The notes under the pieces: generated by a model
What the model saw: only the letters and a program-made list of their open reading frames with translations
What the model was told of the DNA's origin: nothing
Database searches by the model: none
Part shown: piece by piece, positions 17,994 through 25,905 of the stretch
Layout: each line of letters begins with the position of its first letter
How positions within the stretch are numbered: the stretch's first letter is position 1
Translations under genes and position numbers: made by a program
DNA from: an uncultured Myxococcales bacterium
GTDB lineage: Bacteria > Myxococcota_A > UBA9042 > DTJE01
DNA length: 64,000 bases
Reading direction: 5' to 3'
NCBI GenBank assembly: GCA_937975765.1
Contig: CALJUR010000036.1
Span: forward strand, 1 to 64,000

Positions 17994-19007
17994 ATGGCGA
18001 AGGCAACCGGCCTGACCTGGACGATCGAGGACGCGGACCACATGACCCAGGCCGAGATCTACGGCGAGGTCCTGACGCAGATCGGGCTGAAGGACAAGCG
18101 CGTCGTGGCCCTGACCGCCGACCTGGCGCGGTCCACGAAGATCGGCAAGTTCGAGGAGAAGATCCCGGAACGCTTCTACAACGTCGGCATCGCCGAGGCG
18201 AACATGATCGCCATCGCGTCGGGCATGACCGAGGCCGGGCTGATCCCGGTGGTCAGCACGTTCGCGACGTTCGCGTCGATGCGCGCGGCCGAGTTCGTGC
18301 GCACCGACCTGTGCTACCAGAAGCGGCCGGTGAAGATCATCGCGACCCACAGCGGCACGTCGTTCGGGCAGGCGGGCACCACGCACCACTGCACCGAGGA
18401 TCTGGCGATCATGAGGTCCTTCGCGGGCATGACGGTCATCGCCCCGGCCGACGCGTACGAGACGGCGCGCGCGGTGGCGGCCTGCATCGACTGGCCGGGC
18501 CCGGTCTACATCCGCATCGGCCGCGGATTCGAGCCCCCGATGCACAAGTCGATGGACTTCGACTTCGAGATCGGCAAGGCGATCCGGCTGCGCGAGGGGC
18601 GCGACCTGACGATCATCGCGACGGGCGTGTGCGTGCTGCAGGCGCTGGAGGCGGCCGAACGGGCCGCCCAGAACGGCGTGTCGGTGCGCGTGCTGGACAT
18701 GCACACCATCAAGCCGCTGGACGAGGACGCCGTGCGCGAGGCGCTGCTGGACACGCGGCGCATCATCACGGTCGAGGACCACACGGTGATCGGGGGCCTG
18801 GGCGACGCGGTGGCGGACGTCATCGCGCGGACGGGCAAGGGCTGCGCCTTCAGGAAGCTGGGCTACCAGGACTGCTTCTCGATGGTGGGCTACTACGAGG
18901 ACCTCCTGCACAACTACGGGCTGGACGCCGACGGCATCACCGACGCCATCGCGCAGGTCCTGAAGGCCGAGTTCGAGCAGGACGAGGACTGGGAGGACGA
19001 GATCTGA
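17994..19007 (+). CDS. Transketolase C-terminal subunit (split type)
   Basis: A 337-residue partner of the preceding gene, with the pyrimidine-binding and C-terminal domains of transketolase. Seen: NVGIAEANMIAIASGMTEAGLIPVVSTFATF (the catalytic-Glu region), THSGTSFGQAGTTHHCTEDLAIMRS and the C-terminal TVEDHTVIGGLGDAV loop. The start at 17994 has GAGGAGG just upstream; an earlier in-frame ATG at 17934 lies inside the previous gene. Its last residues (EDEDWEDEI-like acidic tail) are longer than in standard subunits. Its stop overlaps the next start (TGATG), so the SCP2-like protein is translationally coupled. With the first subunit it should make a full thiamine-dependent ketol transferase in the cytoplasm. 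Confidence 0.9.
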   Translation: MAKATGLTWTIEDADHMTQAEIYGEVLTQIGLKDKRVVALTADLARSTKIGKFEEKIPERFYNVGIAEANMIAIASGMTEAGLIPVVSTFATFASMRAAEFVRTDLCYQKRPVKIIATHSGTSFGQAGTTHHCTEDLAIMRSFAGMTVIAPADAYETARAVAACIDWPGPVYIRIGRGFEPPMHKSMDFDFEIGKAIRLREGRDLTIIATGVCVLQALEAAERAAQNGVSVRVLDMHTIKPLDEDAVREALLDTRRIITVEDHTVIGGLGDAVADVIARTGKGCAFRKLGYQDCFSMVGYYEDLLHNYGLDADGITDAIAQVLKAEFEQDEDWEDEI

Positions 19008-19777
19008 TGGCGGATGCGCGCGAGGAGCTGAAGGCACGCGTGTTCCTGCGATCGGCGCTGCCCCTGGTCAAGGTCGTGCTGGCGGAACGCCCGGCGTACC
19101 GGCACCTGCTGCGGGGCGCCGGGGGGGTTCTGCAGTTCGCCGCGAAGGACAGCCAGCAGGGTGCCTGGGTGGCCATGACGGAGGAGGGCATCGAGGTCAA
19201 GCCCGGCCGTCACGAGCAGCCGACCATCACGCTGACGTTCAGGACGCTGGCGGACCTGAACACCTTCTTCGCGGGCGGGCTGGCGCTGCCCGGCGTGTGC
19301 GGCCTGCGGGGCGTGCCGACGCTGCTGCGGTTCCTGCCGTTCATGCTGAAGCTGAAGATCCTGATGCCGGCCGCGATGCCCGAGGACCTGGACGGCAAGG
19401 CGCTGAAGGTGCGCATGCTGATGCAGATGGTCGCGTCGGGCCTGTCGCAACTGGTCAAGGGCGGCGACGAGGTGCTGGCGGGCTACGCGAAGAAGAGCCC
19501 CGACCGGGTGTTCCAGTTCACGGTCGAGGGCGGGCCGGCCTGCTACCTGCGCGTCAAGGCGGGGAAGTCGAAGGCGGGCCTGGGCACCTACACGCGCCGG
19601 CGCCCCTACGTCCACATGATCTTCCGGGACATCCCGGCGGCCTTCGAGGTGCTGACGCAGCGCGTGGGGACCGTCGAGGCGGTCAAGTGCGGGTACCTGA
19701 AGGTCGAGGGCGCGATGGAGGGCAGCAAGGACATCGGGCTGTTCATGCAGCACCTCGATGCCTTGACGATGGGTTGA
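19007..19777 (+). CDS. SCP2-like (sterol-carrier fold) protein A
   Basis: A 256-residue cytoplasmic protein that looks like two SCP2-type halves. The first (about 45-110) has LQFAAKDSQQGAWVAMTEEG and a long hydrophobic helix stretch. The second (about 170-250) has VFQFTVEGGPACYLRVKAGK, a strand-rich pattern, and TVEAVKCGYLKVEGAMEGSK, which matches the usual SCP2 ending (strand, then a Gly-containing turn reading G-x-hydrophobic-G). The SCP2 fold forms a hydrophobic tunnel for lipids or acyl chains. No catalytic residues are visible. It is coupled to the transketolase subunit by TGATG overlap. A second, related protein follows after a 76-base gap that contains REP-like repeats. The role is unknown; a carrier for a lipid-like intermediate of the operon is an inference. 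Confidence 0.65.
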   Translation: MADAREELKARVFLRSALPLVKVVLAERPAYRHLLRGAGGVLQFAAKDSQQGAWVAMTEEGIEVKPGRHEQPTITLTFRTLADLNTFFAGGLALPGVCGLRGVPTLLRFLPFMLKLKILMPAAMPEDLDGKALKVRMLMQMVASGLSQLVKGGDEVLAGYAKKSPDRVFQFTVEGGPACYLRVKAGKSKAGLGTYTRRRPYVHMIFRDIPAAFEVLTQRVGTVEAVKCGYLKVEGAMEGSKDIGLFMQHLDALTMG

Positions 19778-19782
19778 TGCCT

Positions 19783-19839
19783 TGTAGGGCGGGGCCCCCG
19801 TGCCCCGCCGGGTGTAGGGCGGGGGCCCCGTCCCCCGCC
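19783..19839 (+). repeat. Two REP-like GC palindromic units
   Basis: Two 27-base units at 19783-19809 and 19813-19839, both beginning TGTAGGGCGGGG and ending CCCCGCC, with a self-complementary core. The first unit recurs exactly, inverted, at 52505-52531. They sit in the 76 bases between the two SCP2-like genes and end just before that gene's AGAGGAGGG ribosome site. Confidence 0.7.
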
Positions 19840-19853
19840 AGAGGAGGGTCGCC

Positions 19854-20657
19854 ATGCTGACGCCGTTGCTGACGCGCGCGGGGCTGCACACCCCGCCGAC
19901 GGTGCGGGATCGCGTCCGCGCCGGGATGCACCTGCACGCCGTGCTGGGGGCGCTGCCGCACCTGGTCCGGCTGGACGAGGAAGCCGCCGGCATCGCCCGG
20001 CAGATGGGCAAGGTGAACCTGGAGTTCCGGGTCTTCGACGGCCCGAAGGTGATCCTGGCGTTCGAGGACGGCCGGATCGGGCTGCGCCGCGACGGGCCGT
20101 CGTGCGTGGGCCTGTTCTTCCCGTCGTGCAGCGCGCTGAACCAGATGTTCGATGGCGGGAAGGTCACGCCCATCCCGTTCAAGAACTTCGTCGGGCACCT
20201 GAAGGCGCTGCAGCTGCTGCCGAAGCTGACCGACCGGCTGACGCACTACCTGAAGCCGCCGGCCGGGGCGCTGGACGACCTGGCCTACCGGGCGAAGCAC
20301 ATCGAACTGTCGCTGCTGGTGGGCCTGGCGGCCACGCAGGACCTGGTCGAGTACGACCCGAAGGTGCTGCGCGTCGCGCGCGAGCTGCACGACGCCACGA
20401 TGGAGTACGAGGTGCCCGGCGGACCCGTGGCGCACGTGCGGATCGCGCACGGGCGGATCGAGGCGGGGGCCGGCCACCTGCAGGACCCGTCCACGACGAT
20501 CACCATCAAGGACCTGGACGTCGCGCTGGGCCTGCTGCTGGGCACGGTGGACACCTTCGCGGCCAACGGCAGCGGCGACATCCGGGCGTCCGGGAACCTG
20601 CACATCGCGGACGAGTTCAACAACCTGTTCGATCGCGTCGGGCTGTACCTGAAGTAG
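19854..20657 (+). CDS. SCP2-like (sterol-carrier fold) protein B
   Basis: A 267-residue protein related in layout to protein A. The N-terminal half contains VNLEFRVFDGPKVILAFEDGR and a hydrophobic helical middle (FKNFVGHLKALQLLPKL). The C-terminal half contains VAHVRIAHGRIEAGAG, STTITIKDLDVALGLLLG and SGDIRASGNLHIADEFNNLF, a typical SCP2 pattern of strands with the G-x-hydrophobic-x-A/G-G turn. It probably has a hydrophobic binding tunnel and no catalytic residues. The start has AGAGGAGGG upstream, and the next gene begins 16 bases after its stop. A and B together suggest a two-subunit lipid or polyketide-like carrier used by the operon; this is inference. The fold call rests on pattern only. 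Confidence 0.6.
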   Translation: MLTPLLTRAGLHTPPTVRDRVRAGMHLHAVLGALPHLVRLDEEAAGIARQMGKVNLEFRVFDGPKVILAFEDGRIGLRRDGPSCVGLFFPSCSALNQMFDGGKVTPIPFKNFVGHLKALQLLPKLTDRLTHYLKPPAGALDDLAYRAKHIELSLLVGLAATQDLVEYDPKVLRVARELHDATMEYEVPGGPVAHVRIAHGRIEAGAGHLQDPSTTITIKDLDVALGLLLGTVDTFAANGSGDIRASGNLHIADEFNNLFDRVGLYLK

Positions 20658-20673
20658 CCCCCTGGAGGCGGAC

Positions 20674-21912
20674 ATGGCGCTCTACAACTTCACCAAGTCC
20701 AACGAGCTGTTCCAGCGCGCGACCAAGGTGGTCCCGTCCGGGATCTCCGGCAACAAGAACCCGGCCTTCGCGGTGCCCGGGTCGTTCCCCTACTACGCCG
20801 AGCGCGGCGAGGGGTGCCGCTACTGGGACGTGGACGGCAACGAGTACATCGACTACCTGGCGGGGTACGGGCCCATCGTGCTGGGCTACAACGACCCCGT
20901 GGTCGACGCGGCGGCCGAGGCGCAGCGCAAGCTGGGCGCGGCCTTCAACCACCCGACGCCCCGCGCCGTGGAGCTGGCCGAGAAGCTGGTCACGATGATC
21001 CCGCTGATCGACTGGTGCGCCTTCGGCAAGAACGGGTCGGACGTGACGGCGTACGCGGTGCAGACCGCGCGGGAACACACCCAGCGCCGCAAGATCCTGA
21101 AGGTGAAGGGCGAGTACCACGGCAGCCAGTCGTGGTCCCGCAGCGGCCTGGGCGGCCTGATCGACAGCGACTTCGAGCACGTCCACGACTTCCCGTGGAA
21201 CGACGCCTCGGCGGCCGAGGACCTGTTCAGGAAGCACGACGGAGACGTGGCGGGCATCATCATCGCGCCGTACCACCACCCGGCGTTCGCGAACCAGGAT
21301 ATGCCCAAGCCCGGCTTCCTGGCGGACCTGCGGCGCATCTGCGACAAGTACGAGGCGGTGCTGATCCTGGACGACGTGCGCGCGGGCTTCCGGCTGGACC
21401 TCCGGGGCAGCCACGAGTACTTCGACTTCAAGCCCGACCTGACCTGCTACTGCAAGGCGATGGCCAACGGGTACGCGATCTCTGCCTGCTGCGGCACCAA
21501 CCTGTTCAAGCCGGCGGCGTCGCGCGTCTTCTTCACGGGCACGTACTACACGTCCGCGGTCGAGCAGGCGGCGTCGATCGCGTGCCTGGACGAACTGGCG
21601 AAGACCGACGCGGTCGGGCACATGATGAAGATGGGCACGATGCTGCAGAAGGGCATGAAGGAGCGCGCCGAGGCGAACGGCCTGGAGGTCACGATCAGCG
21701 GCCCGCCGACGCTGCCGTTCATGACGTTCGCGAACGAGACGAACTTCCGGCGCAGCCAGCGGTTCTCCGGCGAGGCGGCCCGGCGCGGCGTGCTGCTGCA
21801 CCCGCACCACAACTGGTTCATCATGCGGGCCCACCAGCCGAAGGACATCAAGAAGACGCTGGAGGTCGCGGACGAGTGCTTCGCCATCGTGAAGAAGGAA
21901 TTCGGAGGCTAG
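20674..21912 (+). CDS. Aminotransferase/aminomutase of the glutamate-1-semialdehyde type
   Basis: A 412-residue PLP enzyme of the class III group nearest glutamate-1-semialdehyde 2,1-aminomutase (RATKVVPSGISGNKNP, GCRYWDVDGNEYIDYLAGYGPIVLG). Lys261 in CYCKAMANGY is the cofactor lysine, Asp233/234 in LILDDVRAGFRLD contact the pyridine nitrogen, and FGKNGSDVTAYAV is the phosphate loop. True GSAM has a few residues for internal transamination that I cannot verify here. The position in this operon, and the absence of other heme-pathway genes, argue against tetrapyrrole synthesis. Related enzymes aminate sugars, beta-amino acids and ketones in special pathways. The ribosome site CTGGAGG precedes the ATG. 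It presumably transaminates a product or precursor of the split transketolase. Confidence 0.88.
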   Translation: MALYNFTKSNELFQRATKVVPSGISGNKNPAFAVPGSFPYYAERGEGCRYWDVDGNEYIDYLAGYGPIVLGYNDPVVDAAAEAQRKLGAAFNHPTPRAVELAEKLVTMIPLIDWCAFGKNGSDVTAYAVQTAREHTQRRKILKVKGEYHGSQSWSRSGLGGLIDSDFEHVHDFPWNDASAAEDLFRKHDGDVAGIIIAPYHHPAFANQDMPKPGFLADLRRICDKYEAVLILDDVRAGFRLDLRGSHEYFDFKPDLTCYCKAMANGYAISACCGTNLFKPAASRVFFTGTYYTSAVEQAASIACLDELAKTDAVGHMMKMGTMLQKGMKERAEANGLEVTISGPPTLPFMTFANETNFRRSQRFSGEAARRGVLLHPHHNWFIMRAHQPKDIKKTLEVADECFAIVKKEFGG

Positions 21913-21919
21913 GACGCCC

Positions 21920-23137
21920 ATGGACCGCCTGTTCGACCTGCACGCGCACCCCTCGCTGAAGATGTACTACCTGCCCTACCTGACGCGGACGTTCCACGCC
22001 GCGGTCGGGCAGGAGCGGTTCTGGAACCCGCTGAACTTCCAGACGCGGTACGCGAACCTGAAGGACAGCCCGGTGCGGGCGTTCTGCTGCGCGCACTACG
22101 TGATCGAGCCCGGCTTCGCCGCGAAGGGCATCAAGCAACTGGGCCGGGCGCTGGCCTGGACGCTGGCTCCGGGGTACTACAACCGGCTGCGCAAGGCCGA
22201 CCCGTGGACGACGCTGCAGGGGATGATCGAGACCCTGGAAGACGCGGTGAGGAACACGAACCGCTGGGTCATCGGGCGCGGCAAGCGACTGCGCGTCGTG
22301 AAGAGGTTCTCGGAACTGCAGCAGTTGACGTCCGACGAGATCGCGGTGATGCACTCCCTGGAGGGCTCGCACGCGCTGGGGTACCGCAAGCCGGACCAGT
22401 CGAAGGAGGCATTCTGGGCGCAGACGCAGGAGCGGCTGGCCTGGTTGAAGCAGCGCGGCATCGCGATGATCGGGCTGTCGCACTTCTGCGACAACGAGTT
22501 CGCGCCGCAGATCGACAGCACCGAGATCATCCCGAAGGTCGTGAACGGCCGGGTCATCGACGTGCGGGACGACCAGTTCTACGAGATGCACCGGGCGACC
22601 TGGGAGTGGGGCGATCCGCAGCACCTGTCCGACGAGCTCGCGCGCGAGTGCATGCGGCTGGGCATCCTGCTGGACCTGGTGCACCTGCAGGAGCATGCCC
22701 GCTGGAAGGTGTACGACCTGTGCGCGGAATACGACCGGCCGGTCGTGGTGTCGCACAACGGGCTGCAGCACTTCTTCCCGCACGAGTACAACCTGTCGGA
22801 CGCCGAGGTGCTGCGCATTCGCGAACTGGGTGGCGTGATCGGGCTGATCCTGTCCAAGCGGTGGCTGCTGTCGCCGGAGGAGTGCCACTACAGCGGCGGC
22901 GACGGCATCGCGGACCTGGTGGACCAGATGCGGTACGTGCGGGACCTGACCGGCGACGTGTCGGTGCTGGGGATCGGCACGGACTTCGACGGGCTGACGC
23001 ACCCGTTCACGGACTGCTGCAAGCCGGACGAGCTGGGCCGCATCGCCTACCGGATGAAGAGGCACTTCACCCCGCGCGAGATCGACGACATCCTGTGGGG
23101 CAACAGCCACCGCGTGTTCGAGAAGGGCTGGCGGTAG
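21920..23137 (+). CDS. Membrane-dipeptidase-family (M19) metallopeptidase, cytoplasmic
   Basis: A 405-residue protein of the renal (membrane) dipeptidase family M19. Zinc-site motifs: FDLHAHPS (HxH) at the N-terminus, MHSLEGSH with the bridging Glu near 149, VVSHNG and GIGTDFDGLTHP. It has no signal peptide, so it should act in the cytoplasm, unlike many M19 enzymes. The family removes dipeptides, including those with D-residues or unusual acyl groups. The ATG lies 7 bases after the previous stop, with GGAGG overlapping the end of the aminotransferase. It is the last gene of the operon. A role in releasing a product by amide cleavage is likely, but the substrate is unknown. Confidence 0.88.
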   Translation: MDRLFDLHAHPSLKMYYLPYLTRTFHAAVGQERFWNPLNFQTRYANLKDSPVRAFCCAHYVIEPGFAAKGIKQLGRALAWTLAPGYYNRLRKADPWTTLQGMIETLEDAVRNTNRWVIGRGKRLRVVKRFSELQQLTSDEIAVMHSLEGSHALGYRKPDQSKEAFWAQTQERLAWLKQRGIAMIGLSHFCDNEFAPQIDSTEIIPKVVNGRVIDVRDDQFYEMHRATWEWGDPQHLSDELARECMRLGILLDLVHLQEHARWKVYDLCAEYDRPVVVSHNGLQHFFPHEYNLSDAEVLRIRELGGVIGLILSKRWLLSPEECHYSGGDGIADLVDQMRYVRDLTGDVSVLGIGTDFDGLTHPFTDCCKPDELGRIAYRMKRHFTPREIDDILWGNSHRVFEKGWR

Positions 23138-23169
23138 GGCCCGGCCCGGGAATCTGCGACAATCGCCGC

Positions 23170-23994
23170 ATGGACGGGAACCGCATCCTCGGGTGGGCTT
23201 GCGCGGTGGCCATCGCGGCGGGGACGCCGCGACCGGCGGGCGCGCAGGACCTGGACGTGGCCTGGGCGGGCCGGGGGGATCCGGCGGGCCTGGCCGCGGC
23301 CATCGCGGCGTACCGGGAGGCTTCGCTGGGGGCGGGCGCGACGCTGCACGTCTTCGACCGGCTGGTCCACCTGCGGTTCCTGCAGGCGGACGCCCTGCCC
23401 GAGGGGTCGGCTTGGCGCCAGGCGGAGTTCCAGGCCTGCGTCGCGGACGGGCTGCGGGGCCTGGAACGGTTCGGCGCGGCCGGCGGGGAGGCGCTGCAAC
23501 TTCCGGACGTCGCGGCGCTGGACGAGGCGCGGGGAAGGGTGGGCCGGGCGGCTGCCGGCCTGCTGTACGGTACCGCGATCTGCTTCGGCCCGACGATTCC
23601 CGGGATGTCGATCTTCCGCCAGGCCGGCGCGGCGCGGCGGTTCCAGCGGCTGTTGCGGCGCGCGGTGGCTCTGGACGGCACCGCGTGGCAGGGCGGTCCG
23701 CACCGCTCGCTGGCGCAGTACCTGCACGAGGCGCCCGGCATCATGGGCGGGGACGACGAGGAGGCGAGGGCCGAGGCCGAGGCCGCGATGCGCGTGCAGG
23801 CGCGGTTCGCCGACAACCGGGTGGTGCGCGCCGTGGCCGCGCGGTGTCCCGCCGGGGACCAGGCCGGGTGCCGGGACGACCTGACCCTGGCTGCGGAACT
23901 GCCGGACGACGCCGTGCCGGGGCTGGAGCCCGAGCAGCGCCTGGGCCGGAAATGGGCGCGCGAGGAACTGGCCCGCCGCCGGTGGGACCGGTAG
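23170..23994 (+). CDS. TatT-like (TRAP transporter T-component) exported protein
   Basis: A 274-residue protein with an N-terminal signal peptide (ILGWACAVAIAAG...PAGAQ). The rest is helical and matches the TatT family of TRAP transporters: FGPTIPG, FQRLLRRAVALDG and a TPR-like HRSLAQYLHEAPGIMGGDDEEARAEAE motif (the Pro-Gly-Gly turn is characteristic). TatT forms trimers and helps TRAP substrate-binding proteins in some species, but no TRAP permease or binding protein is encoded here, so it is an orphan. The start is the first ATG with a hydrophobic leader. It follows the operon with a gap of 32 bases and may share the transcript. The TPR gene downstream has its own promoter. Confidence 0.65.
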   Translation: MDGNRILGWACAVAIAAGTPRPAGAQDLDVAWAGRGDPAGLAAAIAAYREASLGAGATLHVFDRLVHLRFLQADALPEGSAWRQAEFQACVADGLRGLERFGAAGGEALQLPDVAALDEARGRVGRAAAGLLYGTAICFGPTIPGMSIFRQAGAARRFQRLLRRAVALDGTAWQGGPHRSLAQYLHEAPGIMGGDDEEARAEAEAAMRVQARFADNRVVRAVAARCPAGDQAGCRDDLTLAAELPDDAVPGLEPEQRLGRKWAREELARRRWDR

Positions 23995-24019
23995 CCCCGC
24001 CTTCCGAGCCGCGCCTTCC

Positions 24020-24049
24020 TTGACCGCCCCGCGGTCGGCGCACTACCCT
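24020..24049 (+). promoter_or_regulatory. Sigma-70-like promoter for the TPR protein
   Basis: TTGACC (24020-24025), 18-base spacer, TACCCT (24044-24049). A ribosome site AAGGAGG starts at 24061, consistent with the start at 24077. Confidence 0.5.
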
Positions 24050-24076
24050 AGGCTGCCCGCAAGGAGGGTGCCCCCC

Positions 24077-25375
24077 ATGCGTTTCCCCTGCCCGACCGCG
24101 CCTATCGAGGTCTTCGTCCTGCCCCTGGCCGTCGTGATCGCCGGGGTCGCGTCCGCGCCTGCGCAAGCGGCCGGCGACGCGGAAGGCCTGGTCATCCCGG
24201 CGGGACGCGAGGCCCTCCTGACCCTCATGCTGGGCGGGACCGACGTGCTGCCCGGCGGCTGCCGGCTGTCCGGCATCCGGGTCGATGCCACCTCGGCCTC
24301 GGCCGAGTACGGCTGCGACGGCGGGGCCCGCGCCTCGGTGCGGCTGGTGCACCCGTCCGCGGCCCCGTCCCCGTCGGTCCTGACGACGCAGTTCGCGATC
24401 GTCCCGGGGGTTTCCGGGGCCGCTGCCCCGCTGCTGAAGGCCGTCGAGGATCGCGTCCGCCGCGAGGAGTCCTCGTGGCAGTGGCAGGTCGCCGGGGGAG
24501 CGGGACCCGCCGCGGCCCCGTCCGCCCCGCCGCAGCCGGTGGCGCCCTTCGAACCGGAATTCTCGCCCGACCTCCAGGCCGAGTACGACGCCGCCGAGGC
24601 CGCGCTGAAGTCCGGCAGGGCCCGGGAGGCCTTCGATCGCCTGAAGGCCCTGGCCCGCAGGCAGCCTTCCCCGTCCGTGCTGGGCCTGCTGGTCGCCTCG
24701 GTGTCGCCGATCGCGAACCGCCCCGAGGATTGGCAGGAGGCCGTGGCCCGGGCCGAAGCCGCGCCGGACGACCCGCTGGCGAACTTCATCGCCGGCGTCA
24801 CGCTGCACTACTACGCCCACAACTGGGGCCAGACGCGTGAACAGAAGTCGGGCCTGTACCAAAAGGCCATCGGATTCCTGCTGAAGACGCAGCCCGCCTT
24901 CCAGGACAGCCCGCGCGTCTGGATCTACCTGTCGGTGTCCTACTTCCGCACGGGCCGGCAGGCCGAGGCCGAGGCGGCCATCGAGAAGGCCATCGTCCTG
25001 GCGCCCCGGACGCGCGACGCGGATGCGTGGTATTGCCGGGCCGAGATCCGGCACGTGAAGGACCCGGCCGGCGCCCTGGAGGACCTGGTCACGTACCGCC
25101 GGATCATGGAGGAGAACGCCGCCCAGGGCGCCCTGCACAGCGCGTCGAAGGACGAGCGGGTGCGGCGGATGACCGAGCGCCTGGACCGCATCACCAAGGG
25201 GCTGGAGCCTCCCGACCCGGACGACATGTTCGACCCTCCCGTCGAGTCCGCGTCCTCGGTCCTGAAGAGGAACCTGGGGCCGCTGGCGGGTGCCTTCCTC
25301 GGGCTGGTCGCGGTGGTGGCGATCGTGGCCGGCGTCCTGGTCCGTCGCCGCCGTCGCGCCGGGAGGGCCCGGTAG
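24077..25375 (+). CDS. Exported TPR protein with C-terminal membrane anchor
   Basis: A 432-residue envelope protein. The start at 24077 follows AAGGAGG; the N-terminus has a signal peptide (VFVLPLAVVIAGVASAPAQA). Then a beta-rich segment with a conserved Cys pair (LPGGCRLSG, AEYGCDGG), a Pro/Ala linker and, from about 170, helical TPR-like repeats (LQAEYDAAEAALKSGRAREA, and later YLSVSYFRTGRQAEAEAAIE). A C-terminal hydrophobic helix (LAGAFLGLVAVVAIVAGVLV) is followed by Arg-rich residues, so the protein spans the membrane with the TPRs outside. A scaffold or assembly-factor role is likely. It has its own promoter upstream and no clear operon partner. Confidence 0.75.
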   Translation: MRFPCPTAPIEVFVLPLAVVIAGVASAPAQAAGDAEGLVIPAGREALLTLMLGGTDVLPGGCRLSGIRVDATSASAEYGCDGGARASVRLVHPSAAPSPSVLTTQFAIVPGVSGAAAPLLKAVEDRVRREESSWQWQVAGGAGPAAAPSAPPQPVAPFEPEFSPDLQAEYDAAEAALKSGRAREAFDRLKALARRQPSPSVLGLLVASVSPIANRPEDWQEAVARAEAAPDDPLANFIAGVTLHYYAHNWGQTREQKSGLYQKAIGFLLKTQPAFQDSPRVWIYLSVSYFRTGRQAEAEAAIEKAIVLAPRTRDADAWYCRAEIRHVKDPAGALEDLVTYRRIMEENAAQGALHSASKDERVRRMTERLDRITKGLEPPDPDDMFDPPVESASSVLKRNLGPLAGAFLGLVAVVAIVAGVLVRRRRRAGRAR

Positions 25376-25391
25376 GCGATTTCGTCGCGGC

Positions 25392-25420
25392 TTGTCCGCC
25401 AGGCATCGTCCCGGTATGAT
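25392..25420 (+). promoter_or_regulatory. Sigma-70-like promoter for the small lipoprotein
   Basis: TTGTCC (25392-25397), 17-base spacer and TATGAT (25415-25420, five of six matches to TATAAT). It ends 32 bases before the ATG at 25453. Confidence 0.55.
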
Positions 25421-25452
25421 GCAGCCGGTTGGAACGAACGGAGGGCGAAAAC

Positions 25453-25905
25453 ATGGCCCGTTTCCTGTCGATCCTCGTGGTCTCGTTCGTGCTGGCAGCC
25501 TCGCTTTCCTGCGGGGGAGGGCGCGTCCGCGGCGTCCGCAGCGAGCCGATTCGCACCAACGCGTTCGGCAACGCCCTCAGCCTGGACGAGGTGAGGCAGG
25601 CGGTGGTCCGGGCCGTGGCGAAGTCCAACTGGACGGTCCGCGCCCAGGAAGGCGACCGCGTCATCGCCTACTTCGAGAGGGGCCGCCGGGCCAGCCTCGA
25701 GGTCGAGATCCTGTTCGACTCGTACGCCTACAGCATCGAGCCGATCGCCCGGTCGCACCTGAAGGGGAAGAAGGCCACCCAGTGGATCCGGAACCTGTCC
25801 CGGCGGATCCAGGTCGAACTGACCTACGCCGGCCCGCGGGACGGTTCGCGCGTCGCGCCCCGGGAACCGGAGATCTACGACTCCGAGGAGGACATCGAGG
25901 AATAG
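25453..25905 (+). CDS. Small lipoprotein of unknown function
   Basis: A 150-residue lipoprotein. The ATG at 25453 has GGAGGG upstream and gives a signal peptide with lipobox SLSC; a TTG further up would add unneeded residues. The mature part is a single domain of about 110 residues with pattern VRQAVVRAVAKSNWTVRAQ followed by alternating strands (VIAYFERGRRASLEVEILFDSYAYSIE), ending in an acidic tail (YDSEEDIEE). It resembles small envelope lipoproteins that bind other proteins or peptidoglycan, but I do not recognise the family. It has its own promoter. It is convergent with and overlaps the methyltransferase gene by 31 bases. Confidence 0.65.
   Translation: MARFLSILVVSFVLAASLSCGGGRVRGVRSEPIRTNAFGNALSLDEVRQAVVRAVAKSNWTVRAQEGDRVIAYFERGRRASLEVEILFDSYAYSIEPIARSHLKGKKATQWIRNLSRRIQVELTYAGPRDGSRVAPREPEIYDSEEDIEE

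Noticed and set aside
12551..18043. An 1830-codon open frame on the minus strand
   Set aside because: Opposite to the flavoprotein, PHP and transketolase genes, which have family motifs. Low-complexity Val/Arg/His composition.
20674..21912. Assignment as hemL for tetrapyrrole synthesis
   Set aside because: Substrate residues cannot be confirmed, and the operon context is not heme-related.
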